A stretch of DNA of 10,138 nt from an uncultured beta proteobacterium. GTDB lineage: Bacteria; Pseudomonadota; Gammaproteobacteria; Burkholderiales; Rhodocyclaceae. This document shows positions 1-7,845 of the stretch, piece by piece; position 1 is the stretch's first letter; each line of letters begins with the position of its first letter. The notes under the pieces are model-generated. The model was not told the DNA's origin. It did no database searches and saw nothing but the letters and a program-made list of their open reading frames with translations. Made by a program: the position numbers and the translations under genes. The DNA lies in NCBI GenBank assembly GCA_903932755.1, contig CAIZHL010000393.1, forward strand, positions 1 to 10,138, given 5' to 3'.

Positions 1-307
1 CGGCGCCTTCCTCGACCAGGAGACGATTGACCTTCTGGCCTTGCGGGCCGGTCTGGTGCGTCTTCAACTGCATGCCGAGGATCTGGCCGGCGTAGGTCTT
101 GACCTCATCCATGGACTTGGCCACCTTGACGCCGCCGCCCTTGCCGCGACCGCCGGCGTGGATCTGGGCCTTCACCACCCAAACCTTGCCGCCCAGCGTT
201 TCCGCTGCCTTCACCGCCTCGTCGACGGAAAAGCAGGGAATGCCGCGCGGGACAGTCACGCCGAACTTTTTCAGGATTTCCTTGCCCTGATATTCGTGGA
301 TCTTCAT
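1..307 (-). CDS. sucC: Succinyl-CoA synthetase (ADP-forming) beta subunit, 5' part
   Basis: The minus strand from ATG at 307-305 is open to the window edge and gives 102 residues, starting [17 protein letters not shown]. This is the N-terminus of the SucC ATP-grasp subunit (about 390 residues in the family), so nearly three quarters is missing off the left edge. The Gly-rich ATP-binding stretch [16 protein letters not shown] is at residues 46-61. SucC pairs with SucD in the cytoplasm to interconvert succinyl-CoA and succinate with ATP formation in the TCA cycle. A clear Shine-Dalgarno AAGGAAG ends 4 bases before the ATG and fixes the start. sucD would normally follow beyond the edge. It points the same way as paaY but is separated by over 300 bases, so it is probably its own transcription unit. 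Its substrate succinyl-CoA is an end product of the adjacent phenylacetate pathway, which is a metabolic link but may be chance neighbourhood. Confidence 0.96.
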   Translation of the reverse strand, partial: MKIHEYQGKEILKKFGVTVPRGIPCFSVDEAVKAAETLGGKVWVVKAQIHAGGRGKGGGVKVAKSMDEVKTYAGQILGMQLKTHQTGPQGQKVNRLLVEEGA

Positions 308-669
308 GCGTCTTCCTTGTTATATGTGGTGCGTTGATCGGGGGGGGCCGGTATTTGCATTCGACGCCAGGTGCCGGTCTTGTAGCCGCGGAGCCAGCGC
401 TGAATGCACCGTGCTGATTCCGAAGTGTCTGTGTGCCGCCAAATGCACTTGATGCCGCAGCAAGGCGCAATTGTTGCGGCGCGAGATACTAACATAAGCG
501 TACTTAATGGAAGCTTACAGTCCTCCTTGTGAGCTACGCCGCTGTCGGCACCCCGATGAACTTGCCGCGCACGTGCATGCGGAAGGAACGTTCTACCCGG
601 CCGCGTTGCGCAAGCGCGCCATGGCCTGTCGCCGCGCCGGGAACGCGCCGTGGCGCCAGCGCCGACTTT
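308..669. other. Gene-free spacer between paaY and sucC (sucC leader region)
   Basis: No convincing gene is seen on either strand. It must hold the sucC promoter and 5' leader (minus strand). An AT-richer patch at about 488-520 is the likeliest promoter area, but I cannot find a -35/-10 pair I trust. This patch also holds the small inverted repeat TAAGC (495-499) / GCTTA (513-517). A run of eight G (340-347; C8 in the sucC mRNA sense) sits about 33 bases upstream of the sucC ATG. The part nearest paaY (about 600-669) is GC-rich with several short self-complementary stretches but no T-run in the paaY direction, so no clear paaY terminator is visible. Confidence 0.6.
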
Positions 670-1281
670 TTACTTCTTGTCGGCCTCGCGGGTTTCCTGG
701 AGGGTTTTCAAATCGGGCAATTTGAGCCTCTGGCGATCCGGTTCGACCGCGGTCAGGGCCTCGACTTCGCGCATCGTGCCGGCGCAACGCCGGACCAGGT
801 CGTGATAGACGCCGGTGCCCTCGATCTTCCATTTCATTTCGAGTTCGGTCAGCGGGCGCATCACCTTGGCCGGAACGCCGCCGGCCAGCATGCGCGGCGG
901 AATCTCCATGCCGGCCTTGACGAAGCTCTGCGCCGCGACGATGGCCGATTCGCCGACCACGGCATTGTCCATCACCACCGCATTCATGCCGACCATGCCG
1001 TTACGCCGCACGATGCAGCCGTGGAGTATCGCTCCATGGCCGATGTGGCCGTTTTCCTCGATGATGGTGTCGCTGCCCGGAAAGCCGTGCATCACACAGC
1101 AGTCCTGGACATTGGCACCCACCCCGATGAACAGGCGGCCGAAGTCGCCGCGCAGGCTGGCGCAGGGCCCGACGTAGGCCCCCGGCCCGACCACGACGTC
1201 GCCGATCAGCACCGCCGACGGATGCACGAATGCCGTCGGATCGACCACCGGCACGATGCCGTCGATTGCGTAAACCTTCAT
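670..1281 (-). CDS. paaY: PaaY: hexapeptide-repeat (gamma-carbonic-anhydrase fold) thioesterase of phenylacetate degradation
   Basis: 203 residues, close to the roughly 196-200 of known PaaY. The protein is a left-handed beta-helix built of hexapeptide repeats (about residues 10-140) with a helical C-terminal tail. PaaY hallmarks are the [11 protein letters not shown] start of the helix, RGDFGR at 44-49, the NVQD...VMHGFPGSD block at 57-71, and [12 protein letters not shown] at 78-89. His65, His82 and His87 are spaced like the three metal ligands of the gamma-carbonic anhydrase family. PaaY of other bacteria has been reported as a thioesterase that removes CoA from pathway intermediates, protecting the CoA pool; that role here is inferred from homology. 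The start ATG has GGAGA 7 bases upstream. It lies 39 bases after paaN on the same strand, so the two are likely co-transcribed. The stop is TAA. The extra C-terminal residues (about 185-203, charged) are lineage-variable. Confidence 0.93.
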   Translation of the reverse strand: MKVYAIDGIVPVVDPTAFVHPSAVLIGDVVVGPGAYVGPCASLRGDFGRLFIGVGANVQDCCVMHGFPGSDTIIEENGHIGHGAILHGCIVRRNGMVGMNAVVMDNAVVGESAIVAAQSFVKAGMEIPPRMLAGGVPAKVMRPLTELEMKWKIEGTGVYHDLVRRCAGTMREVEALTAVEPDRQRLKLPDLKTLQETREADKK

Positions 1282-1320
1282 CGGGGTTTCTCCGTTCCTC
1301 GTCCCGCCGCAGGACTATGG

Positions 1321-2979
1321 TTACACATGGCGTCGACTCTGCACCACGTAGAAGCGGGCGGCAACAAAGGCGCTGTCGGTCAAGCAGGCATTCGCCGCCG
1401 GGTTGGCGCCGGTGGCGTGGAAATCGGAGAAGCCGGCCGACTGGTTGACGAATACGGCGCCGGTGAGATTGATCGACAGCGCCACGCCGACGCGCAAAGC
1501 TGCTTCCTCGGCGGCGGCTACCACAGCCGGATCGGTCGCATACAGCGCGAAGGTGATCGCGCCCTGTTCGCGAATCACGCGCTCGGCGGTGGCAAGACTT
1601 TCCACCGTGGTCGCAGTTTCGACCACAAGAGTGATCGGGCCGAAGCGTTCTTCCATGTAAGCACGCTCGTCGGCCACGCCCACCTTGAGGATCAGCGGGC
1701 TGCGTACGCGGGCTTCGGGCCACTGCGGGTGTGCGACCGCACTTGATGCGCGCAACACTTCGCCCAGACCATGGGCCGCTTCCAGGCGCGCCAGCGTCGC
1801 CGGCGACTGGATGGCACCCAGAACTTCCACCGCACGCGCCGGATCGTCGAGGAATTTCGAGACCGCACTGGCCAGATCGCGGCCGAACTGTTCGGCGGAG
1901 ACCACGCCCTCCGGAGTTTTCACGCCCTCGCGCGAAACGAAAATGGTTTGCGGCGTGGTACACATCTGGCCCGAGTACAGGGACAGCGTGAAGGCAAGGT
2001 TCTTCAGCATCGCCTTGTAGTCGTCGATGGAGTCGACCACGATGCAATTCACTCCGGCCTTTTCCGTATACACCATGGCATGGCGGCAATTCGCTTCCAG
2101 CCAGTTGCCGAAATCGGGACCGCCGGTGTAGTCGATCAGGCGCACGGCAGGATTCATGGCGACATCCTTGGCGACCGGCGCCGCCGCGTCATCGATCAAC
2201 AGGCTCACCAGATTCGGATCGAAGCCGGCCTCACTCAGCACCGCGCGTGCCACGGCGACGCTGATGGCCAGCGGCAGGATCACCGTCGGATGCGCCTTGA
2301 CGATGACCGGGTTGCCGGTGACGAGGCTGGCGAAAATGCCGGGGTAGCCGTTCCAGGTCGGAAAGGTCGAGCAGGCGATCACCAGCGCCACGCCGCGCGG
2401 CATGATGGTGAACTTCTTCTCCATTTTCAACGGCGGATTCTTGCCCTGCGGCTTTTCCCAGAGCGCACTTTCCGGCACATGCTTCATTTCGTGCCAGGCG
2501 GTAGCCACCGCTTCGAGACCGCGATCCTGAGCGTGCGGCCCGGCGGCCTGGAAGGCCATCATCAGGGCCTGACCCGTGGTGTGCATCACGGCGTGGGCCA
2601 TTTCAAAACTGCGGGCATTGAGGCGCGCCAGGATTTCCAGGCACACGCCGGCCCGGGTGTCGGCTCCGGCCTTGATCCAGTCGGGCATCGCGCTCCTGGC
2701 CGCCGCGATCAGGGCGTCGGCGGAACAGCGCGGATACGAGATGTTCAGCGCCAGGCCGAAGGGAGAAACTTCGGCGCCGCCGCGGGCCACCACTCCGGGC
2801 TGAGCCAGCTGGAACTGCGCGCCGAGATAGGCCTCGAAGGCCTTGCGCCCGTCCTCGATCGCGGTCTCACCATAGGCGCGCGGGCCCTCGGCGTAAGGGC
2901 TCCAGTAGCCGCGCGACTCGATGGCGGCAACGGCTTGCTGCAACAGGGTCTGGTGTTTCTCGAACATTGGATGCGGCAT
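1321..2979 (-). CDS. paaN: PaaN-type aldehyde dehydrogenase (3-oxo-5,6-dehydrosuberyl-CoA semialdehyde dehydrogenase, PacL-like)
   Basis: 552 residues, matching the stand-alone PaaN/PacL form (about 550) and not the roughly 680-residue E. coli PaaZ fusion. It is an aldehyde-dehydrogenase fold throughout: NPVIVK at 223-228 (Lys228 is the expected cofactor-binding Lys), YTEKAGVN at 304-311 (Glu306 is the candidate general base), YSGQMCTTPQ at 335-344 (Cys340 is the catalytic nucleophile), and EERFGP at 443-448. The C-terminal MaoC-like hydratase domain of PaaZ, which opens the oxepin ring, is absent. By family knowledge this protein oxidises the semialdehyde made after ring opening, using NADP+, and relies on a separate ECH-type hydratase encoded elsewhere. 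The ATG at 2979 has GGAGA 6 bases upstream (2986-2990), better placed than the in-frame ATG four codons on. It is the first gene of the paaN-paaY unit, divergent from paaG. Confidence 0.92.
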   Translation of the reverse strand: MPHPMFEKHQTLLQQAVAAIESRGYWSPYAEGPRAYGETAIEDGRKAFEAYLGAQFQLAQPGVVARGGAEVSPFGLALNISYPRCSADALIAAARSAMPDWIKAGADTRAGVCLEILARLNARSFEMAHAVMHTTGQALMMAFQAAGPHAQDRGLEAVATAWHEMKHVPESALWEKPQGKNPPLKMEKKFTIMPRGVALVIACSTFPTWNGYPGIFASLVTGNPVIVKAHPTVILPLAISVAVARAVLSEAGFDPNLVSLLIDDAAAPVAKDVAMNPAVRLIDYTGGPDFGNWLEANCRHAMVYTEKAGVNCIVVDSIDDYKAMLKNLAFTLSLYSGQMCTTPQTIFVSREGVKTPEGVVSAEQFGRDLASAVSKFLDDPARAVEVLGAIQSPATLARLEAAHGLGEVLRASSAVAHPQWPEARVRSPLILKVGVADERAYMEERFGPITLVVETATTVESLATAERVIREQGAITFALYATDPAVVAAAEEAALRVGVALSINLTGAVFVNQSAGFSDFHATGANPAANACLTDSAFVAARFYVVQSRRHV

Positions 2980-3119
2980 CTTGGCTCTCCGGGGAATTGC
3001 TGTTTATTGGCTTCAGGCGGCTTGCGACAGGCGGGAAAACCGCTGCAGCATCGCTACCCATTTTCGGGCCTGGTTCAAGGCCTCGCCGTTTCATGGGGAT
3101 GGTAACGTGATACATTTTC

Positions 3120-3149
3120 ATTGTACATTGCAGGATCGTTTTGTGTCAT
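3120..3149 (-). promoter_or_regulatory. Candidate sigma70-type promoter for paaN-paaY
   Basis: On the minus strand ATGACA (3149-3144; 5 of 6 to TTGACA) is followed after 18 bases by TACAAT (3125-3120; 5 of 6 to TATAAT). The predicted start of transcription is near 3113, leaving a leader of about 130 bases before the paaN ATG. This is the best-scoring promoter by eye in the window and lies in the AT-rich core. The AAGGAG-like site for paaN at 2986-2990 lies downstream as required. Confidence 0.5.
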
Positions 3150-3199
3150 AATTAAATTGCTACTATTTAAGCATCAACTATCATCGCTCCGGCTCCCCG

Positions 3200-3229
3200 T
3201 TGCTGCCGACCGCAAAATGCTTCTATAGT
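3200..3229 (+). promoter_or_regulatory. Candidate promoter for the paaG operon
   Basis: TTGCTG (3200-3205; only the TTG matches strongly) and TATAGT (3224-3229; 5 of 6 to TATAAT) are spaced by 18 bases. The predicted transcription start is near 3236, about 108 bases before the paaG ATG. The weak -35 would fit a promoter that needs an activator or is tightly regulated. An upstream alternative at 3157-3184 exists, so the choice between them is open. Confidence 0.35.
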
Positions 3230-3245
3230 CCGGTGCAGGGCATGG

Positions 3246-3270
3246 GCATGCATTGTGGGGCGATGCATGC
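3246..3270. repeat. Perfect 8-bp inverted repeat, candidate operator
   Basis: GCATGCAT at 3246-3253 and ATGCATGC at 3263-3270 are exact reverse complements around a 9-base spacer. Arm centres are 17 bases apart, which is somewhat more than one and a half helical turns. The repeat starts about 10 bases after the predicted paaG transcription start, a usual place for a repressor site. No T-run follows, so it is not a terminator. Each arm contains the self-palindrome ATGCAT or GCATGC, so part of the symmetry is automatic. Confidence 0.4.
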
Positions 3271-3343
3271 AGGAACATGATCAGCACTTTCGCCCACGCA
3301 GCGTCGCCGCCAACCCCGCATGACCGACTCAGGACCCTCGCCC

Positions 3344-4132
3344 ATGAGCTACCAGCACATCATTTTTTCGCTCGCCGACAACATCGCGCGCATCACGCTG
3401 AACCGGCCGGATCGCCTCAACAGCTTCAATGCCGAGATGCACCTGGAACTGCGCGAGGCCCTGACCCGCAGCCGTGACGGCGGCGCCCGCGTGCTGCTGC
3501 TGACCGGCGCCGGACGCGGCTTTTGCGCCGGACAGGATCTGTCCGACCGCAACGTCTCGGCCGGCAATGAGCCGGTCGACCTCGGCTATAGCATCGAAAC
3601 GTTTTACAAGCCGCTGGTCCTTGCCCTGCGCGCCCTTGAAATGCCCGTCATCTGCGCCGTCAATGGCGTCGCTGCCGGCGCCGGCGCCAATATCGCGCTG
3701 GCCTGCGACATCGTGCTGGCGGCGCGCTCGGCATCCTTCATCCAGGCATTCTGCAAGCTCGGCCTGGTGCCCGATGCCGGCGGCACCTGGGCGCTGCCGC
3801 GCCTGGTCGGCAACGCCCGCGCCATGGGGCTGGCCATGCTCGGCGACAAGCTTTCCGCCGAACAGGCCGCAGACTGGGGCCTGATCTGGAAATGCCTCGA
3901 CGACGACAAGCTGATGGCGGAAGCCGAACGGCTGGCCGTGCATTTCAGCACCGCGCCGACCAAGGGCCTGGCGCACACCAAACGAGCAATCTACGCCAGC
4001 AGCGGCAACAGCCTGGAACAGCAACTCGAACTGGAACGTGCCAGCCAGCAGGAACTCGGCTTCGGCCACGACTACCGCGAAGGCGTTGCCGCCTTCATGG
4101 AAAAACGCAGCGCAAATTTCAAGGGCCAATGA
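3344..4132 (+). CDS. paaG: PaaG: 1,2-epoxyphenylacetyl-CoA isomerase (oxepin-CoA forming)
   Basis: 262 residues, the same length as E. coli PaaG, and colinear with it. It is a crotonase-fold enzyme: LTLNRPDRLNSFN-type start at 18-29, GAGRGFCAGQDLSDRN at 55-70 and NGVAAGAG at 107-114 (oxyanion-hole loops), and KLGLVPDAGGTW at 138-149. Asp144 in that last motif aligns with the catalytic Asp of PaaG and of dienoyl-CoA isomerases. By family knowledge it converts the ring-1,2-epoxide made by PaaABCE to the seven-membered oxepin-CoA, and PaaG proteins also shift double bonds in later intermediates. I chose the ATG at 3344 because AGGA (3331-3334) lies 9 bases upstream and the homologous N-terminus begins there. 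The in-frame ATG at 3320 has no ribosome site. It is the first gene of the plus-strand operon, and its TGA overlaps the paaI start. Confidence 0.95.
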   Translation: MSYQHIIFSLADNIARITLNRPDRLNSFNAEMHLELREALTRSRDGGARVLLLTGAGRGFCAGQDLSDRNVSAGNEPVDLGYSIETFYKPLVLALRALEMPVICAVNGVAAGAGANIALACDIVLAARSASFIQAFCKLGLVPDAGGTWALPRLVGNARAMGLAMLGDKLSAEQAADWGLIWKCLDDDKLMAEAERLAVHFSTAPTKGLAHTKRAIYASSGNSLEQQLELERASQQELGFGHDYREGVAAFMEKRSANFKGQ

Positions 4133-4571
4133 TGGGACTGACAGCACAACAAATTGCAGAGCGCTGCACCGAAGTCATGTGGCCGGACGACCACGCGGCG
4201 CGAGGTCTTGGCATCGTCATCACCAGCACCACTCCGGGCGGCGCCATCGTCACCATGAAGATCCGCCAGGACATGGTCAACGGCCACGGCATCTGCCACG
4301 GCGGCTTCATTTTCGCCCTGGCCGATACCAACTTCGCTTACGCCTGCAACAGCTTCAATCACCGCGCCGTGGCCGCCGGCGTCGACATCAACTTCATCGC
4401 CCCCGCCCATCTCGGCGATACGCTCACGGCCACCGGCGGCGCGCGCCACCAGGGCGGGCGCAGCGGCATCTACGATATCGAGGTCACGAACCAGGACGGC
4501 AAGGTGATTGCCGTGTTTCGCGGCCGCTCCACCCGCATCAAGGGGCATTTTTTTGAAGAAAGCGAGTCCGC

Positions 4572-4575
<4 letters not shown>
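4132..4575 (+). CDS. paaI: PaaI: hotdog-fold phenylacetyl-CoA-type thioesterase
   Basis: 147 residues, near the 140 of E. coli PaaI, and covering the whole single-domain hotdog fold. The diagnostic active-site block is NGHGICHGGFIFALADTNFA at 50-69, with the HGG turn and Asp65 (the catalytic Asp of this thioesterase class). A second conserved block is LGDTLTATGGARHQGGRSGIYDIEV at about 94-118. By family knowledge it hydrolyses phenylacetyl-CoA and hydroxylated relatives in the cytosol, rescuing CoA when intermediates stall. Two adjacent ATGs (4129 and 4132) are possible. AAGGG at 4121-4125 gives a 6-base spacing to the second, which I prefer. The start overlaps the paaG stop and the end overlaps paaJ by 4 bases, indicating translational coupling. 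The gene is sometimes called paaD in older naming. Confidence 0.94.
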
Positions 4576-5780
<1,205 letters not shown>

Positions 5781-5784
5781 GGCC

Positions 5785-6524
5785 CTGGCCGCGGACCACT
5801 TTTCCGGCCACGCTGCGGATTACGCCAAGGCGCGGCCATCCTATCCGCCTGAGTTGTTCGCCTGGCTGGCGCGGCAGTGCGCGACGAAAGACCTGGCCTG
5901 GGACTGCGGCACCGGCAACGGCCAGGCGGCGCTGGCGCTGGCGGAACACTTCCGACACATCCACGCCACCGACCTGTCGGCCGAGCAGGTCGCCCAGGCG
6001 GTATCCGATTCGCGCATCGACTACCGCGCGACACCGGCCGAGGCCAGCGGCCTGCCTGACGCCTGCTGCGACATCGTCACCGTGGCGCAGGCGCTGCACT
6101 GGTTCTGCCACGACGCTTTCTATACCGAGGTCCGCCGCGTGCTGAAACCCGGCGGTCTGCTCGCGGCCTGGACCTACACCTTGCTGCGCGGCGAGCCCGA
6201 GCTGAACGTCCTGGTCGAGGACTTCTACCGCAACACCATTGGTCCCTGGTGGCCGCCGGAACGACGCTGGGTCGACCTGGCCTATCGCGGGATGCCGTTT
6301 CCGTTCGCCAACATCGTCGCGCCGGAATTTGAAATCCGCCTGGAATGGACGCTGGACGACCTGCTGGCCTACCTGCGTACCTGGTCGGCCACCCAGCGTT
6401 ACATGAAGGAACGCGGCGCCGATCCCTGTGTCGAACTCGGGGTGCGCCTGCGTCAAATCTGGCCGGATCCGCAGGCGCGAAAACCCATCATCTGGCCCAT
6501 TGCACTTCGCTGCGGGAGAAACGA

Positions 6525-6528
<4 letters not shown>
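5785..6528 (+). CDS. Class I SAM-dependent methyltransferase (Methyltransf_11 type), substrate unknown
   Basis: 247 residues if started at CTG 5785. Rossmann-fold motif I is LAWDCGTGNGQAALALA (Asp40-Cys-Gly-Thr-Gly), followed by the acidic strand end ATDLSAEQ, ADACCD-like motif II leading to IVTVAQALHWF, and the post-motif RRVLKPGGLLAAW. The N-terminus DHFSGHAADYAKARPSYP is a typical, conserved opening of this methyltransferase group. It lies entirely upstream of the first usual start codon (TTG 5854), so the real start should be upstream. The only near-cognate codon between the in-frame stop at 5761-5763 and 5854 is CTG 5785. The gene begins 4 bases after paaJ and its TGA overlaps the msrA ATG, so it is part of the paa operon. 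The group includes trans-aconitate-methyltransferase-like and small-molecule carboxyl methyltransferases; the substrate cannot be named from sequence. Confidence 0.82.
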
Positions 6529-7088
<560 letters not shown>

Positions 7089-7094
7089 ACCGCC

Positions 7095-7739
7095 CTATTC
7101 GGCATCCGGCTGCCCGGCCGGTACCGAAGCGGCAAACGCCGGCAGCGTCAGGCAGTGTTCGTGGATGCGCATCACCGTCGGCACATGGTCCAGCCGGCAG
7201 GCAAAGCGCTGGGCGTTGAAAATCTGCGGCACCAGGAAAATATCCGCGAGCGTCGGAGAATCCCCATGGCAGCAGATGCCGGTGCGCGGATCGCCGGCCA
7301 GCATCGCCTCCACGGTGGCAAGCCCGGTCTCGACCCAATGGCGATACCAGGCATTTCTCTGTTCCTCGGCAATACTGAGGGTTTTGTTGAGATAGCCCAG
7401 GACCCGCGGGATATTGAGCGGATGGATCTCGCAGGCAATCGACAGCGCGATTGCCCGCACCCGCGCCCGTTCTGCCGCCGTCGCCGGCAGCAGCGGCGGC
7501 AATGGCCGTGTTTCGTCGAGGTATTCGATGATCGCCAGGGATTGCGTCAATACGGTGCCATCATCGTCCAGCACCGGCACCAGCGCAGCCGGGTTCATCG
7601 CCTTGAAACCGGCTGCGAACTGCTGGCCGCCTCCTTGCAACAGATGTACCGCCGCATACTCGTAGTCGATGCCCTTGAGCGCCAACGCTATGCGCACCCG
7701 AAAGCTGGCGGAACTGCGAAAGTAGCTGTAGAGCTTCAT
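7095..7739 (-). CDS. maiA: Maleylacetoacetate isomerase (zeta-class glutathione S-transferase)
   Basis: 214 residues, the usual length. The N-terminal thioredoxin-like domain starts MKLYSYFRSSASFRVRIA, with the zeta-GST SSxS-type active site at 9-12 (Ala replaces the Cys of the animal enzyme, as is usual in bacteria). QSLAIIEYLDETRP at 66-79 forms part of the glutathione site. The all-helical C-terminal domain holds DSPTLADIFLVPQIFNAQRF at 160-179. It isomerises maleylacetoacetate to fumarylacetoacetate with glutathione in homogentisate (Tyr/Phe) breakdown. A maleylpyruvate isomerase of the gentisate route is a close alternative, but the nearby fumarylacetoacetase favours the former. The ATG at 7739 has AAGGA 5 bases upstream; a 23-residue upstream extension has no homology and is rejected. 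It is divergent from the FimV-like gene. Confidence 0.92.
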   Translation of the reverse strand: MKLYSYFRSSASFRVRIALALKGIDYEYAAVHLLQGGGQQFAAGFKAMNPAALVPVLDDDGTVLTQSLAIIEYLDETRPLPPLLPATAAERARVRAIALSIACEIHPLNIPRVLGYLNKTLSIAEEQRNAWYRHWVETGLATVEAMLAGDPRTGICCHGDSPTLADIFLVPQIFNAQRFACRLDHVPTVMRIHEHCLTLPAFAASVPAGQPDAE

Positions 7740-7812
7740 GGCTGTCCTTAAAAAGAAATTTGGGGGCCTTGCCCGTCGCTGCTCGGCAAAAGCGCGCGGG
7801 GGCGGCAACGAC

Positions 7813-7818
7813 TAGAAT
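7813..7818 (+). promoter_or_regulatory. Possible -10 element for the FimV-like gene
   Basis: TAGAAT matches TATAAT at 5 of 6 and lies 27 bases before the ATG at 7846 in the 106-base divergent gap with maiA. No acceptable -35 is found at 16-18 bases, so this is weak. If used, the leader would be about 20 bases with no Shine-Dalgarno, in line with the lack of one ahead of this ATG. Confidence 0.25.
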
Positions 7819-7845
7819 GGCGGGACTATAGCCCTCCCGAATTTG

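Larger units (their letters stand above)
2980..3343. other. Divergent paaN / paaG control region
   Basis: 364 bases without a gene between the divergent paaN and paaG starts. The middle (about 3105-3185) is markedly AT-rich against GC-rich surroundings, as expected for a promoter core. The parts I can support are listed separately: a promoter facing paaN, one facing paaG, and an inverted repeat between the latter and paaG. An alternative pair facing paaG is TTGCTA (3157-3162) and TATCAT (3179-3184) with a 16-base spacer. A direct repeat CATTG-TA-CATTG lies at 3119-3130 over the paaN -10. I see no obvious PaaR or PaaX consensus. Small open frames here lack ribosome sites and family resemblance. 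Confidence 0.7.

Noticed and set aside
304..495. Small minus-strand ORF (63 codons) ending with an ATGA overlap on sucC
   Set aside because: It has no ribosome site at its ATG and a composition rich in Trp, Cys and Arg with no pattern. The overlap is probably chance, although an upstream leader ORF cannot be fully excluded.
522..528. AAGGAGG on the minus strand resembling a strong ribosome site
   Set aside because: No start codon follows at a usable distance; the next codons soon include a stop.
654..671. 18-base exact match with 6943-6960 in msrA, followed by a T-run in both
   Set aside because: In msrA the stretch encodes the conserved APTFW segment. Near paaY it is non-coding. No third copy is seen, and in GC-rich DNA a single shared 18-mer is most simply coincidence. 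It is not a terminator for any plus-strand gene at 671.
529..1746. Long plus-strand open frame over paaY and the end of paaN
   Set aside because: It is antisense to two well-supported genes, rich in His/Arg/Gly as expected for a mirror frame of GC-rich coding DNA, and has no recognisable family or ribosome site.
1771..3105. Long plus-strand open frame antisense to paaN
   Set aside because: It shares its span with the clear PaaN frame; its composition is a shadow-frame type and no domain is seen.
3320..3343. Upstream ATG for paaG adding eight residues
   Set aside because: There is no ribosome site, and the homologous protein begins at the ATG at 3344, which has AGGA at 9 bases.
3329..4147. 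Minus-strand open frame antisense to paaG
   Set aside because: PaaG is certain in the opposite sense and this frame has no family resemblance.
7740..7808. N-terminal extension of maiA by 23 residues
   Set aside because: The extension has no homology, and ATG 7739 has a good AAGGA site and the conserved MKLYSYFRSS start.
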